A stretch of DNA of 9,812 bases, taken from the NCBI GenBank assembly GCA_030447045.1, contig JAUJMB010000055.1, positions 1 to 9,812 on the forward strand, in the 5' to 3' direction. How positions within the stretch are numbered: position 1 is the stretch's first letter; the number at the start of each line of letters is the position of its first letter. The notes under the pieces were generated by a model. That model made no database searches, was not told where the DNA came from, and saw only the letters and a program-made list of their open reading frames with translations. Below, piece after piece: positions 7,210 through 9,812 of this stretch. Origin of the DNA: Rubrobacteraceae bacterium. Lineage in GTDB: Bacteria; Actinomycetota; Rubrobacteria; Rubrobacterales; Rubrobacteraceae. The position numbers and the translations under genes were made by a program.

Positions 7210-7237
7210 TTGACAGTCTAGAATATATATGTATACT
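7210..7237 (+). promoter_or_regulatory. Strong sigma-70-type promoter of the phasin-like gene
   Basis: A perfect TTGACA (7210-7215) is followed after 16 bases by TATACT (7232-7237, five of six). The start would be near 7244, giving a leader of about 32 bases. The -10 lies within TATATGTATACTGCATATA (7226-7244), whose ends form the inverted repeat TATATG/CATATA. This is a local AT-rich island in otherwise GC-rich DNA and could be a repressor site. Confidence 0.75.
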
Positions 7238-7275
7238 GCATATAGTTGAAGTTAGAGATCGGCAGGAGGCACGTT

Positions 7276-7782
7276 TTGGAGACCATAGAGAAGACCGGAC
7301 AGACGGCGGAGCGGCTCGCGAAGACGAGCGGCGACACGTTCAAGCTGGTCGTGGATCACTTCGCGGCGCAGCAGGAGCGGAGCGTTCGGTTCGCGCAGGA
7401 GGTTCTCGACGGTACGGTGCGCGAGGTTCGGCATCAGGCCGAGAGCAACCGGTCGCTGACGCAGGAGCTCGTGGAGCGGGCCGAGCAGCAGCGCGGCGCC
7501 TACCAGACGCTGGTGGAGCAGTCGGTGGACGCGTACATGGATCTCCTGCACGCCCCCCTCTCCTACTACAAGCAGGGCCTAAGGGTCGTCGAGGGTGAGC
7601 TCGACCGCGCAACGTTCCCCATCGCCAACTACGACGAGCTGAACGTCGCCGAGATCTCCAAGTACATCGACGGTCTCACGGCCGCCCAGATCCGTGAGGT
7701 CCGCGAGTACGAGAAGCGCAACAAGAACCGCGAGACCCTGATCGGGCAGTTCGACCGCAAGCTGAAGGCCGCCTCCGCGTAA
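7276..7782 (+). CDS. Phasin-like alpha-helical protein with conserved C-terminal helical module
   Basis: I cannot assign a firm function. The 168-aa protein is almost wholly helix-forming, with no signal peptide or membrane segment. Residues 1-110 are an amphipathic, coiled-coil-like region rich in Gln, Glu, Arg and Ala (for example DHFAAQQERSVRFAQEVL), the pattern seen in phasins, which coat polyhydroxyalkanoate granules. Residues 119-163 form a distinct charged module, from YDELNVAEISKYIDGL through REVREYEKRNKNRETLI; I recall similar modules at the C-termini of other actinobacterial proteins. The TTG at 7276 is preferred over an in-frame TTG at 7246 because AGGAGG (7264-7269) lies six bases before it and because the promoter would start transcription near 7244. 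The strong promoter and ideal ribosome-binding site suggest an abundant protein, which fits a structural or granule-coating role. No PHA synthase gene is in the window. Confidence 0.75.
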   Translation: METIEKTGQTAERLAKTSGDTFKLVVDHFAAQQERSVRFAQEVLDGTVREVRHQAESNRSLTQELVERAEQQRGAYQTLVEQSVDAYMDLLHAPLSYYKQGLRVVEGELDRATFPIANYDELNVAEISKYIDGLTAAQIREVREYEKRNKNRETLIGQFDRKLKAASA

Positions 7783-7784
7783 AA

Positions 7785-7946
7785 AGGTTTCAGGCTTCAG
7801 CCGTCAGGCTGAGAACAGAGAGGGCCGGGGAGATGCTCCCCGGCCCTCTCGCCTATCTATCATCTTCTGCGGACGACCACCACTACCGCAGAACGTCCCC
7901 TCGGCTCACGGTGGTCACCGTTCGCTCCTCCTGAGGCCTGAAACCT
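7785..7946. repeat. Inverted 16-mers enclosing nested hairpins between convergent genes
   Basis: AGGTTTCAGGCTTCAG (7785-7800) reappears on the other strand as AGGTTTCAGGCCTCAG (7931-7946), with 15 of 16 bases identical. Each copy begins at or within four bases of a stop codon: TAA of the phasin-like gene, and TAG of csbD, which it overlaps. Between them lie further inverted repeats: TCAGCC/GGCTGA (7797-7812), the 14-bp terminator-like stem (7818-7850), TTCTGCGG/CCGCAGAA (7865-7893) and ACGGTG/CACCGT (7908-7921). The whole could be a small palindromic repeat element or an elaborate bidirectional terminator. Confidence 0.6.
7818..7850. terminator. Bidirectional terminator-like hairpin
   Basis: A perfect 14-bp stem (7818-7831 with 7837-7850; arm GAGAGGGCCGGGGA) has a 5-base loop GATGC. 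It lies 36 bases after the phasin-like stop and between two convergent genes, as expected for a shared terminator. Neither flank has a true T-run; the plus side reads GCCTATCTATCATCTTCT, so termination may be inefficient or need a factor. Confidence 0.6.
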
Positions 7947-8133
7947 ACTTGAGCAGATCCTTCAGGTGTCCCTTCTTCTCTTTCATCGTGCCGCTGCGCT
8001 GGTCGGTGCGGCCTTCGGCCTTCTTGTCCTTGTTGCCGGTGAGGGCCCCGGCCGCCTCTTTCATGCGGCCCTTGGCCTTGTCCATGGCCCCTTCGTTGCG
8101 GTCGTCCTGGCCGGTCTTCTTGCGTCTGCCCAC
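7945..8133 (-). CDS. CsbD-family general stress protein
   Basis: This is a 62-aa, highly charged soluble protein of the CsbD family. Members are small stress-induced proteins of unclear biochemical role; in Bacillus subtilis csbD belongs to the sigma-B regulon. The family core occupies about residues 17-62: MDKAKGRMKEAAGALTGN, then KKAEGRTDQRSG and a Lys-rich tail. The start is GTG 8133, five bases behind a strong AGGAGG; ATG at residue 17 is an alternative matching the shorter family members but has no comparable ribosome-binding site. The first 16 residues (GRRKKTGQDDRNEGA after Met) are thus a basic extension. The gene converges on the phasin-like gene and has its own candidate stress-type promoter. 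Confidence 0.87.
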   Translation of the reverse strand: MGRRKKTGQDDRNEGAMDKAKGRMKEAAGALTGNKDKKAEGRTDQRSGTMKEKKGHLKDLLK

Positions 8134-8171
8134 GGTCTCCTCCTTCGCGTAACGCTTGCTACCATGGCCTC

Positions 8172-8197
8172 TTACCTCCCCGCGACCGGCGCTAAAC
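8172..8197 (-). promoter_or_regulatory. Candidate sigma-B-like promoter of the csbD-family gene
   Basis: On the minus strand GTTTAG (8192-8197) and AGGTAA (8172-8177) are separated by 14 bases. The sigma-B type consensus is roughly GTTTAA, 13-15 bases, GGGTAT, so the match is five of six and four of six. The predicted start near 8165 gives a leader of about 32 bases that includes the ribosome-binding site. The known sigma-B control of csbD in Bacillus makes the match more believable, but it is inference here. Confidence 0.4.
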
Positions 8198-8300
8198 TTC
8201 CGCGCGGCGGTGGTCCGTACCGAATTTTCGGAGCGGCGGATGCTAAAAGGTCGTCGCGCGCAGAGAGGACGAACAGGGGGAGCGTTACTTCAACGCTGCC

Positions 8301-8585
8301 GTGATGACCCGGGTGGCGCTCATGGCGGCCTTCACCGCCGCGGCGGCCCAGATCACGACCCCACTAGAGCCGGTCCCGTTCACGCTGCAGGTGCTCGCCG
8401 TCGTGCTGACGGGCCTCCTGCTCGGCCCCCGCTACGGCGCGTTGCCGTTGGCGGTCTACGTGCTCGTCGGGGCCGTGGGCGTCCCGGTCTTCGCCGGCTT
8501 CAGGGGCGGGCTCGGCGTCCTCCTCGCTGTCGGGTTCCTGTGGGGGTGGAGTCGCTTCCTACGTCCGAGGACGTGCCACTCCTGA
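8301..8585 (+). pseudogene. bioY: Truncated bioY (biotin ECF transporter S component), 5' remnant
   Basis: BioY is the membrane substrate-binding subunit of the biotin ECF transporter, normally about 180-200 aa with six membrane helices. Here only the beginning remains: VALMAAFTAAAAQITTPL, then PVPFTLQVLAVVLTGLLLGPRYGA and PVFAGFRGGLGVLL, all BioY hallmarks. A little further GFLWGW (8532-8549) may still be BioY-like, but the usual GPTGG before it is missing. After about 8549 the frame runs into unrelated residues and a TGA at 8583-8585, while Uma2 sequence takes over in another frame. The start is GTG 8301 or ATG 8304; neither has a good ribosome-binding site. The product would lack most membrane helices and cannot be a working transporter. 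Confidence 0.82.
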
Positions 8586-8836
8586 TCGAGGTCTCCGACG
8601 CCACCCTCGTTTACGACCGCGGGCTCAAGCTTTCGCGCTACGCGCGGGCCGGCATACCGGAGGTCTGGATCGTGGACCTCGAAGGCGTGAGGATCGAAAA
8701 CCACACCGAACCGTCCGACGACCTCTACCGGCACGTCGAGCTGGCCCGCCCGGGCCAGACGCTCGCGTCCGCCGCGCTCTGCGGGACGATTTTCCGCGTC
8801 GACGGCATACTCGGTCAGGGGACGGCGGTTTACTGA
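8546..8836 (+). pseudogene. Uma2-family (DUF820) gene, 3' remnant
   Basis: Uma2 proteins are about 180-200-aa restriction-endonuclease-fold proteins of unknown function that are abundant in some bacteria. This frame contains only the C-terminal half: SEDVPLLIEVSDATLVYDRG, then LKLSRYARAGIPEVWIVDLEG and a final beta-rich part ending GTAVY at TGATAG. The retained Glu of LLIEV and Lys of DRGLK fit the second half of the PD-(D/E)XK-type motif. The N-terminal half with the PD segment is absent. Its place is taken by bioY sequence in a different frame, so upstream codons in this frame look like noise. The join lies at about 8546-8552. Confidence 0.78.
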
Positions 8837-8908
8837 TAGGCCGCCCGGGGCATTCTCCATTTTTTCGGCTCCAGATACCGTCACCACGATCAGAGGGGTT
8901 CTACGATC

Positions 8909-9757
8909 ATGACCGCGGTTCCTAACATCACGCTCAACGACGGCAACGCCATCCCGCAGCTCGGTTTCGGGGTCTACCAGATCCCACCCGAAGAGACCGC
9001 CCGGGCGGTGGGGCAGGCGCTCGAGATCGGCTACCGGCACATCGACACCGCCGAGATGTACGGCAACGAGGCCGGGGTCGGCGAGGCCGTCCGTTCCTCC
9101 GGCCTCGACCGGGGTGAGGTCTTTGTCACCAGCAAGCTCAGCAACGCGTTTCACGAACCCGATGATGCCCGCGAGGCCTTCGACACGACGCTATCGGAGC
9201 TCGGCTTCGACTACGTGGACCTGTTCCTGATCCACTGGCCCCTGCCGACGGTCTACAACGGCGACTACGTGTCCACTTGGAAGGCGCTGGAGGAGTTCAA
9301 GAACGATGGCAGGGCCCGCTCCATCGGCGTCTCGAACTTCCAGATCGAGCACCTCGAGCGCCTGGCCTCCGAGGCCGACACGGTGCCGGCGGTAAACCAG
9401 ATCGAGGTGCACCCCTACCTCACCAACGAGGCCGTACGCGGCTACGGCCAGGAGCACGGCATCGTCACCGAGGCTTGGTCGCCGATCGCGCAGGGCGGGG
9501 TGCTCGAGGACCCCACCATCACGCAGATAGCCGAGAAGGCCGGCAAGACGCCGGCCCAGGTGGTCCTGCGGTGGCACATCCAGCGCGGCGACGTCGTCTT
9601 CCCGAAGTCCGTGACGCCGTCGCGCATGGAGGAGAACTTCGACCTCTTCGACTTCGAGCTCGACGCGCCCGATATGGAGGAGATCACGGGCCTCGACCGG
9701 GGCGAGGACGGCCGCACCGGCCCGCACCCCGACACGTTCGCCTACGTCCCAGGCTAG
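8909..9757 (+). CDS. Aldo/keto reductase, 2,5-diketo-D-gluconate reductase-like
   Basis: This is a complete 282-aa NADPH-dependent carbonyl reductase of the aldo/keto reductase superfamily with a TIM-barrel fold. The catalytic tetrad is visible as Asp46 and Tyr51 (HIDTAEMYGNE), Lys76 (VTSKLSN) and His109 (LIHWPLP). Also present are the family signatures IGVSNF (139-144), VNQIEVHPYL (162-171), and the cofactor-binding FPKSVTPSRMEENF (231-244) with Lys233 and Arg239. Overall it resembles the AKR5 group, which includes 2,5-diketo-D-gluconate reductases and broad-range methylglyoxal reductases; the true substrate cannot be told from sequence. ATG 8909 follows GAGGGG at a 10-base spacing and matches the family N-terminus. 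The gap 8837-8908 to the Uma2 remnant holds a T-run but no clear promoter. A palindromic hairpin follows the stop. Confidence 0.95.
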   Translation: MTAVPNITLNDGNAIPQLGFGVYQIPPEETARAVGQALEIGYRHIDTAEMYGNEAGVGEAVRSSGLDRGEVFVTSKLSNAFHEPDDAREAFDTTLSELGFDYVDLFLIHWPLPTVYNGDYVSTWKALEEFKNDGRARSIGVSNFQIEHLERLASEADTVPAVNQIEVHPYLTNEAVRGYGQEHGIVTEAWSPIAQGGVLEDPTITQIAEKAGKTPAQVVLRWHIQRGDVVFPKSVTPSRMEENFDLFDFELDAPDMEEITGLDRGEDGRTGPHPDTFAYVPG

Positions 9758-9781
9758 TTAGGTTACGGGGTCTTATTCCGT

Positions 9782-9805
9782 AGGGGCGCACCGTGGTGCG
9801 CCCCT
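9782..9805 (+). terminator. Palindromic hairpin downstream of the aldo/keto reductase
   Basis: AGGGGCGCACC (9782-9792) and GGTGCGCCCCT (9795-9805) form a perfect 11-bp stem around GT, 25 bases after the reductase stop. There is no T-run in the few bases before the window ends, so it may be a terminator that relies on stem strength. It may equally be one copy of a dispersed GTAGGGGCG-type palindromic repeat, which the flanking GTAGGGGCG resembles. Confidence 0.6.
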
Positions 9806-9812
9806 CGCGAGT

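Larger units (their letters stand above)
6924..7275. other. 352-base divergent intergenic region between sortase and phasin-like genes
   Basis: No gene is supported here. From left to right the region holds the sortase ribosome-binding site (6928-6934), a candidate proximal sortase promoter (6980-7009), a candidate distal one (7080-7108), an inverted pair of CCGG-Y-TGTTATCT motifs at 6981-6993 and 7071-7083, a C-rich, purine-poor stretch at about 7125-7190 without recognisable sites, the phasin-like gene promoter (7210-7237) with a short AT-rich palindrome, and that gene's AGGAGG at 7264-7269. Confidence 0.6.

Noticed and set aside
8220..8231. Palindrome CCGAATTTTCGG upstream of the bioY remnant as a biotin repressor site
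   Set aside because: It is a short 5-bp-arm palindrome that does not resemble known BirA or BioR sites, and chance occurrence is likely.
8156..8836. A single 226-codon Uma2 protein
   Set aside because: Only the part after about 8546 resembles Uma2. The preceding codons lie over bioY in another frame and are not protein-like.
8456..9154. Minus-strand open frame spanning the Uma2 remnant and the aldo/keto reductase start
   Set aside because: It is antisense to two recognisable coding segments and has no motif of its own.
1..9812. Defence system, CRISPR array, prophage or transposase
   Set aside because: No periodic direct repeats, nuclease/helicase genes, integrase or transposase motifs were seen on either strand. 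The Uma2 remnant alone is not evidence of a mobile element.

Overview
The window is high-GC bacterial DNA with dense, mostly minus-strand gene packing. Three things point to an actinobacterium, most likely a Rubrobacter-like deep branch: a complete menaquinone branch-point gene set, a sortase of the actinobacterial class E type, and frequent GTG/TTG starts. This assignment is inference from gene content and composition, not from a marker gene.

Bases 1-6010 are all minus strand and read, in transcription order, xylB (xylulokinase), menF (isochorismate synthase), menD (SEPHCHC synthase), menH (SHCHC synthase) and the first 83 codons of menB (DHNA-CoA synthase). MenF, MenD and MenH are the three consecutive enzymes that turn chorismate into SHCHC. 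MenB acts later, after MenC and MenE, which are not in the window. menF and menD overlap by 20 bases. menB has a perfect TATAAT seven bases ahead of its ATG, which suggests that it also has its own leaderless transcript. Start codons are unusual throughout: TTG for menD and menF, GTG for xylB, and for menH either GTG or a non-canonical CTG.

Bases 6011-6923 hold a perfect-stem Rho-independent terminator and a minus-strand sortase with an unusual lipoprotein signal peptide. The 352-base divergent intergenic region 6924-7275 carries two candidate sortase promoters overlapped by a pair of inverted motifs. It also carries a strong, locally AT-rich promoter for a plus-strand phasin-like helical protein, which starts at TTG 7276 behind a perfect AGGAGG.

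Bases 7783-8133 form a convergent junction. The phasin-like gene and a minus-strand csbD-family stress gene both run into the same 16-base sequence in inverted orientation, with several nested hairpins between the copies. csbD has a candidate sigma-B-like promoter.

Bases 8301-8836 are a gene graveyard. The 5' part of a bioY biotin-transporter gene is joined, in a different frame, to the 3' half of a Uma2-family gene. This looks like a deletion scar. The window ends with an intact aldo/keto reductase and an 11-bp palindromic hairpin.

I found no RNA gene, CRISPR array, transposase or clearly new multi-gene system. The most distinctive items are the bioY/Uma2 chimeric remnant, the lipobox-anchored sortase with its paired upstream motifs, the nested palindromes between the phasin-like and csbD genes, and the start-codon problem of menH.
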